DNA from: Desulfospira joergensenii DSM 10085
Lineage (GTDB): Bacteria; Desulfobacterota; Desulfobacteria; Desulfobacterales; Desulfobacteraceae
Length of the DNA: 64,000 bases
Direction: 5' to 3'
Assembly: GCF_000420085.1 (NCBI RefSeq)
Contig: NZ_ATUG01000001.1
Location: forward strand, 620,001 to 684,000
Shown here piece by piece: positions 20,436 to 29,716 of this stretch. How positions within the stretch are numbered: the first letter of the stretch is position 1; each line of letters opens with the position of its first letter. Both the position numbers and the translations under genes were made by a program. The notes under the pieces are model-generated. The model made no database searches and was not told the origin of the DNA. It was given only the letters and a program-made list of their open reading frames with translations.

Positions 20436-20511
20436 GCGCCCGTAGTGCAGTGGATAGCACGTCAGCCTCCGAAGCTGAAGATCGCTGGTTCGATCCCAGC
20501 CGGGCGTACCA
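20436..20511 (+). tRNA. tRNA-Arg (anticodon CCG)
   Basis: Full 76-base cloverleaf: acceptor GCGCCCG/CGGGCGT, D stem GTGC/GCAC, anticodon stem TCAGC/GCTGA with loop CTCCGAA, T stem GCTGG/CCAGC with loop TTCGATC. The CCA end is encoded. It reads the Arg codon CGG and lies 26 bases after the folC stop. Confidence 0.97.
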
Positions 20512-20538
20512 CCTTTTCCCCCTCAGATTCGGCTTCCC

Positions 20539-21786
20539 ATGAACCCGTCCCTTAGATCAGGCCTTAAAATCGGAATCATCTCTTACCGGAGCAATCCCCA
20601 TTGCGGAGGCCAGGGCGTGTACGTCCGCCATCTGAGCCGGGCCCTTTCCGATCTGGGTCACCGGGTCGAGGTTATTGCCGGCCCTCCAGACCCCCAGCTG
20701 AACGGGAATGCCGCCCTGACCATGCTTCAAACCCTGGATCTCTACAACCCGGAAAATCCGTTCAGGACCCCGACTCTTGCCGAACTCAGGGATCCGGTCA
20801 ATCTCATCGAATGGCTGGACGTATCTGCCATGGGCTATCCCGAGCCCCTGACCTTTGGCATGCGGGTGAAACGCCACCTGAAAGGAAAAGAGAACAGATA
20901 CGATATCCTCCATGACAACCAATGCCTGTCCTACGGGATCCTATCCCTGGCCCGGCATCTTCCCGTGACGGCCACCATCCACCATCCCATGACCGTGGAC
21001 CGGCGCCTGGCCGTAAAAAGCACCCGCTCCTTTTACAAGAAAGTCAAGGCCCTGCGCTGGTACTCTTTTATCAGCATGCAAAAGCGGGTGGCAAGAAAGC
21101 TGCCCAGGCTCATCACGGTCTCGGAAAGCTCCAAAAAAGATATATCCAGGGAATACAGAATAGAGGAATCCAGGTTTACCGCCATCCCCATTGGAATTGA
21201 CACGGAGAATTTCTTTCCCCTGGACCATATCAAAAGGATTCCGGGTCGCATCATCGTGACCAACAGCGCAGACACCCCCCTAAAAGGGCTCTATCACCTG
21301 CTCCATGCCATAAAACAGGTCCTGAAGAAAAGAAAGGTCTTTTTAACGGTGATCGGCACTCCCAAAAAGGAGGGTGGGATCGAAAGACTGGTAAAAACCC
21401 TGGACCTGGGTTCCCATGTGGAATTTACCGGCCGCATCAGCCATGACCGGTTTGTCCGGGAATATGCCAGGGCCGGCATGGCCGTGGTTCCCTCCCTGTA
21501 CGAGGGTTTCGGCCTGCCCGTGGGAGAGGCAATGGCCTGCAGGATTCCCGTGATCTCCACCACCGGGGGGGCCCTTGCCGAAGTGGCCGGGGATGCGGCC
21601 CTCATGGTGCCGCCCGGGGATGCAAAGGCCCTGGAAAATGCCATCATCCGGCTCATGGACGATCCCGTTCTCTGTGAAGAGCTGGCCCAAAAAGGGTATG
21701 ACCGGGTCATGTCCGAGTTCACCTGGGAACAGACCGCCGTGAAAACCGCCCGGACCTACAGGGAGATCATCCGTGATCACCGTTGA
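20539..21786 (+). CDS. Family 4 glycosyltransferase
   Basis: A 415-residue GT-B fold enzyme that transfers a sugar from a nucleotide-sugar donor. The N-terminal half starts with LKIGIISYRSNPHCGGQGVY, whose GG-xx-VYV pattern is typical of GT4. The C-terminal donor domain carries VVPSLYEGFGLPVGEAMACR, the E-x7-E motif of GT4, and GALAEVAG. No membrane segment is seen. No ribosome site is visible at the ATG, which lies 28 bases after tRNA-Arg. It overlaps the downstream methyltransferase gene by 14 bases. The pair probably modifies a surface or cofactor-like glycan, but no substrate can be named. Confidence 0.85.
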   Translation: MNPSLRSGLKIGIISYRSNPHCGGQGVYVRHLSRALSDLGHRVEVIAGPPDPQLNGNAALTMLQTLDLYNPENPFRTPTLAELRDPVNLIEWLDVSAMGYPEPLTFGMRVKRHLKGKENRYDILHDNQCLSYGILSLARHLPVTATIHHPMTVDRRLAVKSTRSFYKKVKALRWYSFISMQKRVARKLPRLITVSESSKKDISREYRIEESRFTAIPIGIDTENFFPLDHIKRIPGRIIVTNSADTPLKGLYHLLHAIKQVLKKRKVFLTVIGTPKKEGGIERLVKTLDLGSHVEFTGRISHDRFVREYARAGMAVVPSLYEGFGLPVGEAMACRIPVISTTGGALAEVAGDAALMVPPGDAKALENAIIRLMDDPVLCEELAQKGYDRVMSEFTWEQTAVKTARTYREIIRDHR

Positions 21787-22483
21787 TTTCAACCGGATCA
21801 GAATCCATCCCCATGACCGGATCCTGGATATCGGGTGCGGAGAAGGCCGCCACATGGTCCGGGCCTGCCGGGAAAAATCGGTCCTGGGCTTTGGAGCGGA
21901 TTATCTCTTTGACAACCTGGTTCAGACCCGGAACAAACTCAGGTTTCACCAGGCCCTTGACGATCTGTCCTGCGCGGCCTGGAACCTGTCCTCCATGGAC
22001 GTGACCCGGCTCCCGTTCAAAAAGAATTCCTTTGACCTGGTCATCTGTTCCGAGGTCCTGGAACATATCCCGGATCATGAACTTGCCGCCTCGGAACTGA
22101 TCAGAATTGTCAAACCCGGAAAAACCCTGGCCGTGAGCGTCCCCCGGTTTTTCCCGGAAAAGATCTGCTGGCTGCTGTCCGAGGAGTACACCCAGGCCGA
22201 TATGGGCCATGTACGGATCTACAGGAAAAAGGAAATCCTGGACATGTTTTGCTCCCGGGGCATGAAATTCTTACGCTCCCATTTTGCCCATTCCATCCAC
22301 ACCCCCTACTGGTGGCTCAAGTGCATGGCAGGACCGAACCGGACGGACGTTGCCCTGGTCAACCTCTACCACCGGCTCCTGGTCTGGGATATGATGAAAA
22401 AACCAAAGACAACCACCCTCCTCGACCGGCTCTTCAATCCCCTCCTGGGCAAGAGCCTGGTCCTCTACTTTACAAAGCTTTAG
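21773..22483 (+). CDS. Class I SAM-dependent methyltransferase
   Basis: A 236-residue methyltransferase. Motif I is DRILDIGCGEGRHMV (residues 15-29), followed by the acidic region GFGADYLFDN, the post-motif PFKKNSFDLVICSEVLEHIP and the conserved VKPGKTLAVSVP, as in the UbiE/Methyltransf_11 group. A GTG start lies inside the end of the glycosyltransferase gene, with GGGAG upstream. The overlap suggests coupled translation and a shared substrate. The C-terminal region has a Trp-rich helix segment (HTPYWWLKCM) that is less usual for the family. Confidence 0.85.
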   Translation: MITVDFNRIRIHPHDRILDIGCGEGRHMVRACREKSVLGFGADYLFDNLVQTRNKLRFHQALDDLSCAAWNLSSMDVTRLPFKKNSFDLVICSEVLEHIPDHELAASELIRIVKPGKTLAVSVPRFFPEKICWLLSEEYTQADMGHVRIYRKKEILDMFCSRGMKFLRSHFAHSIHTPYWWLKCMAGPNRTDVALVNLYHRLLVWDMMKKPKTTTLLDRLFNPLLGKSLVLYFTKL

Positions 22484-22713
22484 GGAAATTCACACATCAG
22501 CCCGGCTCACGGCTTGAATGACCATGTCTGCCGGCCTTTTTCCGGGGAAGTCATGCTCTGGATTTATAAAAACCGATTGCATTCCCCTGCATTGCCATTA
22601 TATTCTTTTTGTGATCCTGTGGAAAAATTGATTCTGCATCCCTTCCGTCCTTTTCCGGCGGCAGGTAAAATAAATTACGATCTGATTCAGCATTCCGGAG
22701 CCTTTTGCTTAAA

Positions 22714-24294
22714 ATGACAACACCCGAATATGAACAAAATGAGGCCAACCCCGACCCGGAACTTTACCGTTCTCTAATCGACAACAGCCCGGACCTGTTT
22801 TACCGGACAGATATCCGGGGATTGATTACCTACGTTTCCGCTTCGGTTTATCCCCTTTCCGGATACACCGTTGAAGAGGCCGTGGGCATGAATATGGCCC
22901 GGGAGATTTACCTTTTTCCCGAAAAACGGGAAGCTTTTCTAAAAAAACTCCAGGAAGCCGGCCAGGTTAAAGGCTTTGAGGCCCAGCTCAAAAAAAAAGA
23001 CGGAACCATCTGGTGGGCCTCCACAAATGCCCGTTTTTACAAAGACAAGCAGGGCAGGATCCTTGGCGTGGAAGGGATGACCCGGGATATCACCGATGTG
23101 AAAGAGGCCGGCCGTGCATTGTTCGAGAGCAAGGAGAAATTTCGCCTGGCGTTTCACACATCTCCGGATTCCATTAACCTGAACAGACTGGCTGACGGGA
23201 TGTTCATCGATATCAACCAGGGATTTACGGATCTTACAGGGTATACCCGGGACGATGTCCAGGGAAAGACCTCCTCTGAAATCAATATCTGGAAAAATCC
23301 GGAGGACAGAAAAAAACTGATCCAAAACTTGCAAAAAACAGGGCATGTAAGAAATATGGAGGCCCAGTTTGTCCGGAAAAACGGGGAGATTGCTGTCTGC
23401 CTGATGTCCGCGGGGATCATGCGCATCAATGAAGAAGATGTCATCTTATCGATTACAAGGGATATTACCGAGCACAAACGCACCCAGGAGATGATGGTTC
23501 AGACGGAAAAGATGATTTCGGTGGGGGGCCTGGCCGCCGGAATGGCCCACGAATTGAACAATCCCCTGGCAGGGGTGATTCAAAATATCAATGTGTTGTC
23601 CAACCGGTTAACCAGTGACGCCATTCCGGCCAATGTAAGGGCTGCGGAATCGGCAGGAACCACAATGGAATCGATACAAAATTTCATGGAGGCCAGGGGC
23701 GTGCCCCGCATACTAAAGGCCATTACCGAGTCGGGTTCAAGAATGGCTTCCCTGATCACCAATATATTGAGTTTTGCCCGGAAAACAGAGGCCTCCTTTT
23801 CAAGCCATGACCCGGTTGAACTGATTGAAAAGGTACTTGACCTGGCCCATACAGACTATGATTTAAAAACAGACTATGATTTCAAATCCATTGTTATTCA
23901 GAAAGAATTTCAGGACAATCTGCCCATGATCCCCTGTGAGGGGAATAAGATTCAGCAGGTCCTGTTGAATATTCTGAACAACGGGGCCCATGCCATGTTC
24001 GAGCGGGATATGCCTGGGGATATTCCTGCGCCGAAGTTTATTATCAGGCTTTCCCAAAAGACCGGTACCCGCATGCTGCAGATTGAAATTGAGGACAACG
24101 GCGTGGGCATGGATAAGGCAACCAGCAAAAAGATCTTTGAACCCTTTTTCACGACAAAACCGCCGGGGGTGGGTACCGGCCTGGGCCTGTCTGTCTCTTA
24201 TTTTATCATCACTGAAAACCATAAAGGAACCATGGATGTTATTTCCCAACCCGGCAGGGGGACGAACTTTATTATCTGCCTGCCCATACCATGA
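22714..24294 (+). CDS. PAS-domain sensor histidine kinase
   Basis: A 526-residue kinase without membrane segments. Two PAS/PAC modules (about 15-135 and 145-260; the first ends [11 protein letters not shown], the second [11 protein letters not shown]) precede the dimerisation domain with His279 in [12 protein letters not shown] and the ATPase domain ([26 protein letters not shown]). The HELNN box marks it as an orthodox kinase that passes phosphate to a separate response regulator, which is not adjacent. The ATG at 22714 follows a TTG-started frame; no strong ribosome site is visible. The stop overlaps the next gene, a ChaN-like lipoprotein, by 4 bases (ATGA). Confidence 0.92.
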   Translation: MTTPEYEQNEANPDPELYRSLIDNSPDLFYRTDIRGLITYVSASVYPLSGYTVEEAVGMNMAREIYLFPEKREAFLKKLQEAGQVKGFEAQLKKKDGTIWWASTNARFYKDKQGRILGVEGMTRDITDVKEAGRALFESKEKFRLAFHTSPDSINLNRLADGMFIDINQGFTDLTGYTRDDVQGKTSSEINIWKNPEDRKKLIQNLQKTGHVRNMEAQFVRKNGEIAVCLMSAGIMRINEEDVILSITRDITEHKRTQEMMVQTEKMISVGGLAAGMAHELNNPLAGVIQNINVLSNRLTSDAIPANVRAAESAGTTMESIQNFMEARGVPRILKAITESGSRMASLITNILSFARKTEASFSSHDPVELIEKVLDLAHTDYDLKTDYDFKSIVIQKEFQDNLPMIPCEGNKIQQVLLNILNNGAHAMFERDMPGDIPAPKFIIRLSQKTGTRMLQIEIEDNGVGMDKATSKKIFEPFFTTKPPGVGTGLGLSVSYFIITENHKGTMDVISQPGRGTNFIICLPIP

Positions 24295-25397
24295 ACAGGT
24301 ATTTTAGAACCATGAACCGAACCCATACACTCCTATTTTTAATTTTACTGTTTCCCCTGCTCCACTCCTGTGCCACGGCCCCGAAAACCCTGATGCGGGA
24401 AGATCCCCTGATCGGGAAAATTGTGGAAGCCGGAACCCAAAGGTTTATCGATTTCAACTCCCTGGTGGACCGTCTCGCAGACCAGGATGTCATCTATCTT
24501 TCGGAAAAGCATGACAATCCCATGCACCATGCCGTCCAGCACCGGATCATCCAGGAACTCATTAACCGGGGCAAATCCCCGGTGATCGGATTTGAGTTTT
24601 TCTCCATGGAAGACACGCCCCACCTGCTCAACTTCCTGGACTCGGGCCAAGCCGCCCATTCAAAAAAGCAGGAAGCCGTAATTGAAAAGGACCTGAGAAT
24701 CAAACTGGGCTGGGAAAATCAGTCCGACAGGATGTGGAAGTTCTACTTTGACCTGGTAAGCCTGGGACGGGACAATGGACTTACCATGGCCGGCCTGGAC
24801 CTGTCCCAAGTCCTGAAGCGGCGGATCACCCGAAAGGGGATTTCCGGCCTCACCCGAATCGAGAAAGAACAGATCTTTTCCACGGAGTATGGGAACAAAG
24901 ATTACCAGGACCACATGGAAACCCTGTTCAAAGAGGTTCACTGCGGTATGGGCCACGGGAAGATGACAAAAAAACTATATGACACCTGGCTGGCCAGGAA
25001 CGATAAAATGGCCCTTTCCATTACCCAGCTTGTGGGCCAGGCTTCGGGCAGAGGCCCGGTTGTGGTGATCATGGGCAACGGCCACACCGAATACGGCCTT
25101 GGGGTTGTGGACCGGGTAAAATTCCTTGCTCCCGGCATCACCCAGAAAAATCTGTCCATGGTGGAAATCACCCGGGAGCCTTCAGGGCTTGAAGAATATT
25201 TTTTTCCCCTGGATCTACAGGGGTTTGCCCCGGCCCCCCCGGCCGATTTTCTCTGGTTTACCCAGCGGGTCTCCTACAAAGATCCCTGTGAGAAGTTCAG
25301 AAAGATCTTCAAAAAAATGAAATCCCGAAAAGAAATGAATCCCGGGGGAAAATCTGAATCCGAGACAGAGGATTCCCCGGGGACCTCCACCACCTAG
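24291..25397 (+). CDS. ChaN-family lipoprotein (haem-uptake-related)
   Basis: A 368-residue protein with a lipoprotein signal: hydrophobic LLFLILLFPLLHSC with the acceptor Cys near residue 27. It is probably anchored in a periplasm-facing membrane. The ChaN domain motifs are YLSEKHDNPMHHAVQHRIIQ, FEFFSMED and GNGHTEYGLGVVDR. ChaN-type proteins bind haem or help iron acquisition in Campylobacter and relatives; that function is from the family, not seen here. Its ATG overlaps the kinase stop, an unusual coupling, so the kinase may sense a state linked to it. A second ATG 7 codons on gives a shorter signal. Confidence 0.82.
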   Translation: MNRYFRTMNRTHTLLFLILLFPLLHSCATAPKTLMREDPLIGKIVEAGTQRFIDFNSLVDRLADQDVIYLSEKHDNPMHHAVQHRIIQELINRGKSPVIGFEFFSMEDTPHLLNFLDSGQAAHSKKQEAVIEKDLRIKLGWENQSDRMWKFYFDLVSLGRDNGLTMAGLDLSQVLKRRITRKGISGLTRIEKEQIFSTEYGNKDYQDHMETLFKEVHCGMGHGKMTKKLYDTWLARNDKMALSITQLVGQASGRGPVVVIMGNGHTEYGLGVVDRVKFLAPGITQKNLSMVEITREPSGLEEYFFPLDLQGFAPAPPADFLWFTQRVSYKDPCEKFRKIFKKMKSRKEMNPGGKSESETEDSPGTSTT

Positions 25398-25738
25398 TAT
25401 CCGAGGGGAACTTTCTTAGAATAGATACTGTCAAAGACATACTATGTAATGCCTGCGATCAGGACCACTGCTGCGGCTGACGGAAGGCCGTTCACGATTA
25501 TCCCGGCAGGAGGTCTTACAAAAACCTAGCCGTCTTTCCCCGTGTTTATGGTACCTTCCCCCATGAAAGACATATTGGGTATTTTTATGCCGGATCCTGT
25601 GGCTGCCGGAGGGTCAGAATGGATAGGCTTCAAAACCTGGCGGGGACTCCGCATTCGGATGGCATCCATGGGCCGGATATGGTATGATCCGGAAAAAGAA
25701 ATCAGCAGGCTTTATTTACATATATAAAGGAAATATTT
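25398..25738. other. Intergenic region, no gene recognised
   Basis: 341 bases between the ChaN-like gene and the YqeY-like gene. Frames in it (for example 25542-25727) have no ribosome site and no protein-like conservation I can recognise. The stretch around 25450-25540 is GC-rich. The last 30 bases hold AAAGGAA before the next gene. Confidence 0.5.
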
Positions 25739-26224
25739 ATGCAGGAACCCGTGTACGGCTGGGATGATACCATGGGTATCTCCCTCCATGATAAAATCAG
25801 ACAGGATATGAAAACGGCCATGGTGAAAAAGGACACAGGCGTCCGGGACACCATGCGCCTGATCATCGGGTCATTTCCAGATCTCACCGTCAACATCACC
25901 CTGGAGAGCGGGAAAAAAACCACCCGGGTAAAAACCCCTGAGGAGATCACGGATGAGGATGTGCTGGGCATCATCCGGAAATTCGTCAAATCGGAAAAAA
26001 CCGTCCTGGAACTCAAAAAAGAGACCGGCTCGGATTACCTGACCCTCCTGGAATCCTATCTCCCCCGGATGGCAGGCCCGGAGGAGATCCGGGAATGGAT
26101 CCGGGAGAATGTGGACCTTTCCCAGTTCAAAAGCCCCATGCAGGCCATGGGCACGGTGATGAAACACTTTGGAAAACTTGCCGACGGCAATAGGGTCAAG
26201 GAGGTGTTAAAGGACATGGGATAG
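25739..26224 (+). CDS. GatB/YqeY domain protein
   Basis: A 161-residue protein of the YqeY family, a stand-alone version of the tRNA-binding tail of GatB. Seen: MGISLHDKIRQDMKTAMVKK, the core KKDTGVRDTMRLIIGS, the family segment with TDEDVLGIIRKFVKSEKT, and the ending GTVMKHFGKLADGNRVKEVL. Members are thought to bind tRNA or help transamidation, but the role is uncertain. The ATG has an AAAGGAA site; an alternative start lies at codon 12 (MGISLHDK). Confidence 0.9.
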   Translation: MQEPVYGWDDTMGISLHDKIRQDMKTAMVKKDTGVRDTMRLIIGSFPDLTVNITLESGKKTTRVKTPEEITDEDVLGIIRKFVKSEKTVLELKKETGSDYLTLLESYLPRMAGPEEIREWIRENVDLSQFKSPMQAMGTVMKHFGKLADGNRVKEVLKDMG

Positions 26225-26252
26225 CCCTGTTCCGGTCATCCCTTTCACGGGA

Positions 26253-26711
26253 TCAGTCGATGAGGTAAGTGGCTGTTCCCGTGGCGATCCGAATTTTTGT
26301 TTCACTGAACAGATCGACCTTTGCCACCACAATGCGGGAACCGGCCCGGATGATTCGGCTCTTGCAGACAAAGGAACGGCCCTTGCCCGGCCTTAGATAA
26401 TCCACCCTCATGTCGATGGTGGCCGATGAAATCAGTTTCTTATAGAGGAGTTCCTCGGAAGCGCCTGCATTCAATTTAACGCAGGAGATCAGGGCGGAAA
26501 GCCCGCCGGTAAGGTCAATGACCGCGGCGGTCACCCCTCCGTGGAGAATACCGGCCACGGAGTTTCCGATGAGTTCCGGCTTCATGGGAAAGAGGGTGAC
26601 AGCCTCCCCGGTGTCGTAATCCAGAACATCGATATCAATGCCCAGCACCTTGTTAAAGGGCAGCATCTCAAGATAGTAGTCTCTGATCTTGTCCAGCAGG
26701 GCCTGGTTCAT
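26253..26711 (-). CDS. Hotdog-fold thioesterase (PaaI-like)
   Basis: A 152-residue hotdog domain. The segment NSVAGILHGGVTAAVIDLTG (residues 50-69) contains the His-Gly-Gly start of the long central helix typical of PaaI/YigI thioesterases, and DMRVDYLRPGKG is the conserved beta-strand motif. It probably cleaves acyl-CoA thioesters in the cytosol. The helix carries Asp-Leu-Thr near the catalytic position. It stands 17 bases downstream of a methyltransferase gene on the same strand. Substrate unknown. Confidence 0.85.
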   Translation of the reverse strand: MNQALLDKIRDYYLEMLPFNKVLGIDIDVLDYDTGEAVTLFPMKPELIGNSVAGILHGGVTAAVIDLTGGLSALISCVKLNAGASEELLYKKLISSATIDMRVDYLRPGKGRSFVCKSRIIRAGSRIVVAKVDLFSETKIRIATGTATYLID

Positions 26712-26728
26712 TCCTCTCCTCTAAAATC

Positions 26729-27340
26729 TTAATTCCGTTTCAAAACCCCCAGAGTTTGGGTCATTTCAAGGGGAGTATAGTCGCCGGTTTCAAGGGCCTG
26801 TTCATAGACCTGTCTCGGGGCCTGTCCTCCCTTGGAGGGGTCCATGAAAATATCATGGATGACCAGAAGGCCTCCCGGAATCAGGTGGGGGGACCAGATC
26901 AGAAAATCATCCCGGGCCGCTTCATAGGAGTGGCCCCCGTCGATGAAGACCATGGCCAGCGGGGTCTTCCACATCCGGCCGGCAGTGGCCGAGCTGGATA
27001 CCACAGGGATCACCACATCCTCAAGCCCTGTCCGGGCCAGGGTTTCCCTGAAAAAGGGAAAGGTATTGATCCTGTGGGTTCTCTCGTCGTAAAGATCCGG
27101 GTCAAAGTACTCCTGGCCCCTTTGCTGCTCTTCAGATCCCCGGTGGTGGTCAATGGAAAAAAGGATGGAGTTCTCTTCTTGGCAGGCGGTCCCCAGGATA
27201 ACGGCCGACTTGCCGCAATAGCTTCCGATTTCAAGTATGGGGCCCAGCCGGGCGGATTTTTTGGCCTCCTGGTAAAGCCTTCCGGCCTCTTCATCATCCA
27301 TGAACCCCTTGATGGTGCCCAGCATTTGAAAATCAATCAT
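26729..27340 (-). CDS. Class I SAM-dependent methyltransferase (O-MTase-like)
   Basis: A 203-residue methyltransferase. Motif I is GPILEIGSYCGKSAVILG (residues 33-50), with the acidic residue in SIDHHRGSEE and the later DGGHSYEAARDDFLIWSP plus GGLLVIHDIF. This order matches class I enzymes of the O-methyltransferase/cephalosporin-hydroxylase-like group; the DGGHSYE motif is shared with them. A 57-base gap separates it from ftsK upstream. It is the middle gene of a ftsK-methyltransferase-thioesterase run. The substrate cannot be named. Confidence 0.8.
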   Translation of the reverse strand: MIDFQMLGTIKGFMDDEEAGRLYQEAKKSARLGPILEIGSYCGKSAVILGTACQEENSILFSIDHHRGSEEQQRGQEYFDPDLYDERTHRINTFPFFRETLARTGLEDVVIPVVSSSATAGRMWKTPLAMVFIDGGHSYEAARDDFLIWSPHLIPGGLLVIHDIFMDPSKGGQAPRQVYEQALETGDYTPLEMTQTLGVLKRN

Positions 27341-27397
27341 AATATATATTTTCGTCCTTGGGATGGGAAACAGGGTCCCTTAAAAGGGTCCCTTTCC

Positions 27398-29716
27398 TTA
27401 ATTGTTTTCATCATAGGATTTCACCAGGATCTCCCTGGGTTTGGACCCGATCTGGGGTCCTACAATTCCCTCGTGCTCCATGATTTCAATGAGCCGGGCC
27501 GCCCGGTTATAGCCGATGCGCAGCCGCCGCTGGACATAGGAGATGGATGCCTGGCCCGACTGTGTCACCACGGCCACGGCCTCGTCATACTTCTCATCAT
27601 AGTCTGCCTCATCAAATTCCTTGGTTTCCCCCTCTTCATCTCCCATGGTGATCTCTTCATTGTAATCGGGCTTTCTCTGTTCCTTTAAAAAGGAGGTAAC
27701 CCTGGCGATCTCCGTCTCAGAGATATAGGCCCCCTGGATCCGCATGAGTTTTCCGGTCCCGGGCGGGCAGAACAGCATGTCCCCGTTGCCCAGAAGGCTT
27801 TCCGCCCCACCCTGGTCTATGATGATCCTGCCGTCGATCTTGGAAGAGACCTGAAAGGAAATCCGGGTGGGAAAATTGGCCTTGATGGTGCCGGTGAGCA
27901 CATCGGCCGACGGACGCTGGGTGGCAAGGATCAAATGGATGCCCGCAGCCCTGGCCATCTGGGCCAGCCGGGTCAGGGCAAATTCCACATCCTTGGACGC
28001 CACCATCATGAGGTCGGACAGCTCATCCACGATCACCACGATATAGGGAAGAACTTCCATAGATTCCTGGAAAGCGGTTTCCCCGGATGGCTCCGGATTC
28101 CCGGCTTTTTTCTTGAGTTCTTCCCTGACCTTGTCATTGTACTGGACCAGGTTCCGCAGCCCGCTCATCTCCAGGAGCTCGTATCTTCGCTCCATTTCCC
28201 GGACCGCCCAGAACAGGGCATTGGTTGCCTTTTTCATATCCGTGACCACCGGGGATATGAGATGGGGGATATCATTGTATACCGAGAGTTCAATGCGCTT
28301 GGGATCGATCATGATCAGCTTGACCTGATCCGGGGTGGCCTTGTACAACAGGCTGATGATCATGGAGTTAAGGCCCACGCTCTTTCCGGTTCCGGTGGCG
28401 CCTGCAATGAGCAGATGGGGCATTTTGTCCATCTTGGTGGCCACGGGCCGGCCCATGAGATCCTTGCCCAGTCCCAGGGTCAGGAGGGAGTCACTGGTCA
28501 CGAAATCCCTGGCAGAGACCATCTCCCTTAGATTAACCAGCTCACGCTCATCATTGGGGATCTCTATGCCCACCACATCCCGGCCCGGTATGGGAGCCAC
28601 GATCCTTATACTGATGGCGCTCAGGGCCAGGGCCAGATCATCGGAGAGCCCGGTGATCTTGCTCAGTTTGACCCCGGGGGCCGGTTTGTATTCAAAGGTG
28701 GTAATCACGGGCCCCGGAAGGATTTCAACCACCTCTCCGGAGACGTTGAAATCCTTAAGTTTTTCCTCCAGGATCCTGGCTTTTTCCTGGAGTAACCGGG
28801 TGTCAATATCCTTTTTGACCTTGACCTTTTCATCCAGAAAAGAGATGGACGGCAGTTTAAAGTCCTCCTGCTCCCGGATGTCCTCAATAAGGGTTTCGGA
28901 AACATACTCCCGCTCATCCTCTTCCAGGGGAACAATGTGGGGTTCAAACAGATCCTTCTGCACCGCGTTCCCGGAAGGTTTGTCCTCTTTGTCAAAACTC
29001 AGGGCTCTTTCCGGAATCTGTACCGGAGGTTTTTCTTCCGGCTCATCTTCTGGTTCGGGCAGTCCCGGCGTGATCTGTATCTCTTCTCTTTCCTGCTTGG
29101 CCTCCTCTCTTTTTTCCTTCCAGTCTGCAAGGGCCTGGGCCAGGAACTCTTTGGCCTCCTGGAAATCCTCTTTAATGGTGGCGGCCAGCTCAAATGCTTT
29201 TTCCCGGATAAAACCGGCCAGGGCCACCATGGAAATCCCCGTGGCCAGAACAAAGCCGATGACCATAAAAAAGACAAGGATGATGATGCAGCCTGCGATG
29301 TTGGCATACTTCAATAGAAACGAGGTAAAATGGGTGCCCAGGATTCCCCCGGCCGGAACCAGGGTCCCGGAAAAGGAATAGGCATCCTTGAACAGGAAAA
29401 ACATGGCCCCGGTACAGACCATGAGGATCAGGCCTCCCCCAAGGGTGAGCCAGATGATTTTAGGGGTCCGGGCCTTGAGATACCAGATACTGGAAAGGGC
29501 AAGGATCACCGGCATCCAAAAGGCCCCGATTCCGAAGAGATAGACGAAAAGACCGGCCACGTGGGCCCCGATCAATCCGAAATAATTATGGGTATTGTCC
29601 GGAACCTGGAAAAAACCGTTTCCCACACAGGGATCTGAGGCATCATAGGAAAAAAGGCTCAGAGCCGACAGGACAATGAGAAAAAAAAGGAGTATGCCGA
29701 TGAGTTCTTTTTTCAT
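27398..29716 (-). CDS. ftsK: DNA translocase FtsK
   Basis: A 772-residue membrane-anchored ATPase that pumps chromosome ends through the division septum. The N-terminus has about four membrane helices (roughly residues 5-24, 47-80, 86-108 and 133-168). A charged linker with Glu/Lys/Pro follows (170-300). Next come the alpha/beta motor domains with Walker A GATGTGKS at 439-446 and the Walker B region YIVVIVDELSDLMM. The C-terminal gamma domain (VVTQSGQASISYVQRRLRIG) recognises KOPS DNA. The linker is shorter than in E. coli FtsK, as in SpoIIIE-type proteins. The start overlaps the rnj stop by 4 bases. Confidence 0.96.
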   Translation of the reverse strand: MKKELIGILLFFLIVLSALSLFSYDASDPCVGNGFFQVPDNTHNYFGLIGAHVAGLFVYLFGIGAFWMPVILALSSIWYLKARTPKIIWLTLGGGLILMVCTGAMFFLFKDAYSFSGTLVPAGGILGTHFTSFLLKYANIAGCIIILVFFMVIGFVLATGISMVALAGFIREKAFELAATIKEDFQEAKEFLAQALADWKEKREEAKQEREEIQITPGLPEPEDEPEEKPPVQIPERALSFDKEDKPSGNAVQKDLFEPHIVPLEEDEREYVSETLIEDIREQEDFKLPSISFLDEKVKVKKDIDTRLLQEKARILEEKLKDFNVSGEVVEILPGPVITTFEYKPAPGVKLSKITGLSDDLALALSAISIRIVAPIPGRDVVGIEIPNDERELVNLREMVSARDFVTSDSLLTLGLGKDLMGRPVATKMDKMPHLLIAGATGTGKSVGLNSMIISLLYKATPDQVKLIMIDPKRIELSVYNDIPHLISPVVTDMKKATNALFWAVREMERRYELLEMSGLRNLVQYNDKVREELKKKAGNPEPSGETAFQESMEVLPYIVVIVDELSDLMMVASKDVEFALTRLAQMARAAGIHLILATQRPSADVLTGTIKANFPTRISFQVSSKIDGRIIIDQGGAESLLGNGDMLFCPPGTGKLMRIQGAYISETEIARVTSFLKEQRKPDYNEEITMGDEEGETKEFDEADYDEKYDEAVAVVTQSGQASISYVQRRLRIGYNRAARLIEIMEHEGIVGPQIGSKPREILVKSYDENN

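Noticed and set aside
25542..25727. 61-codon frame before the YqeY gene
   Set aside because: No ribosome site and no recognisable sequence.
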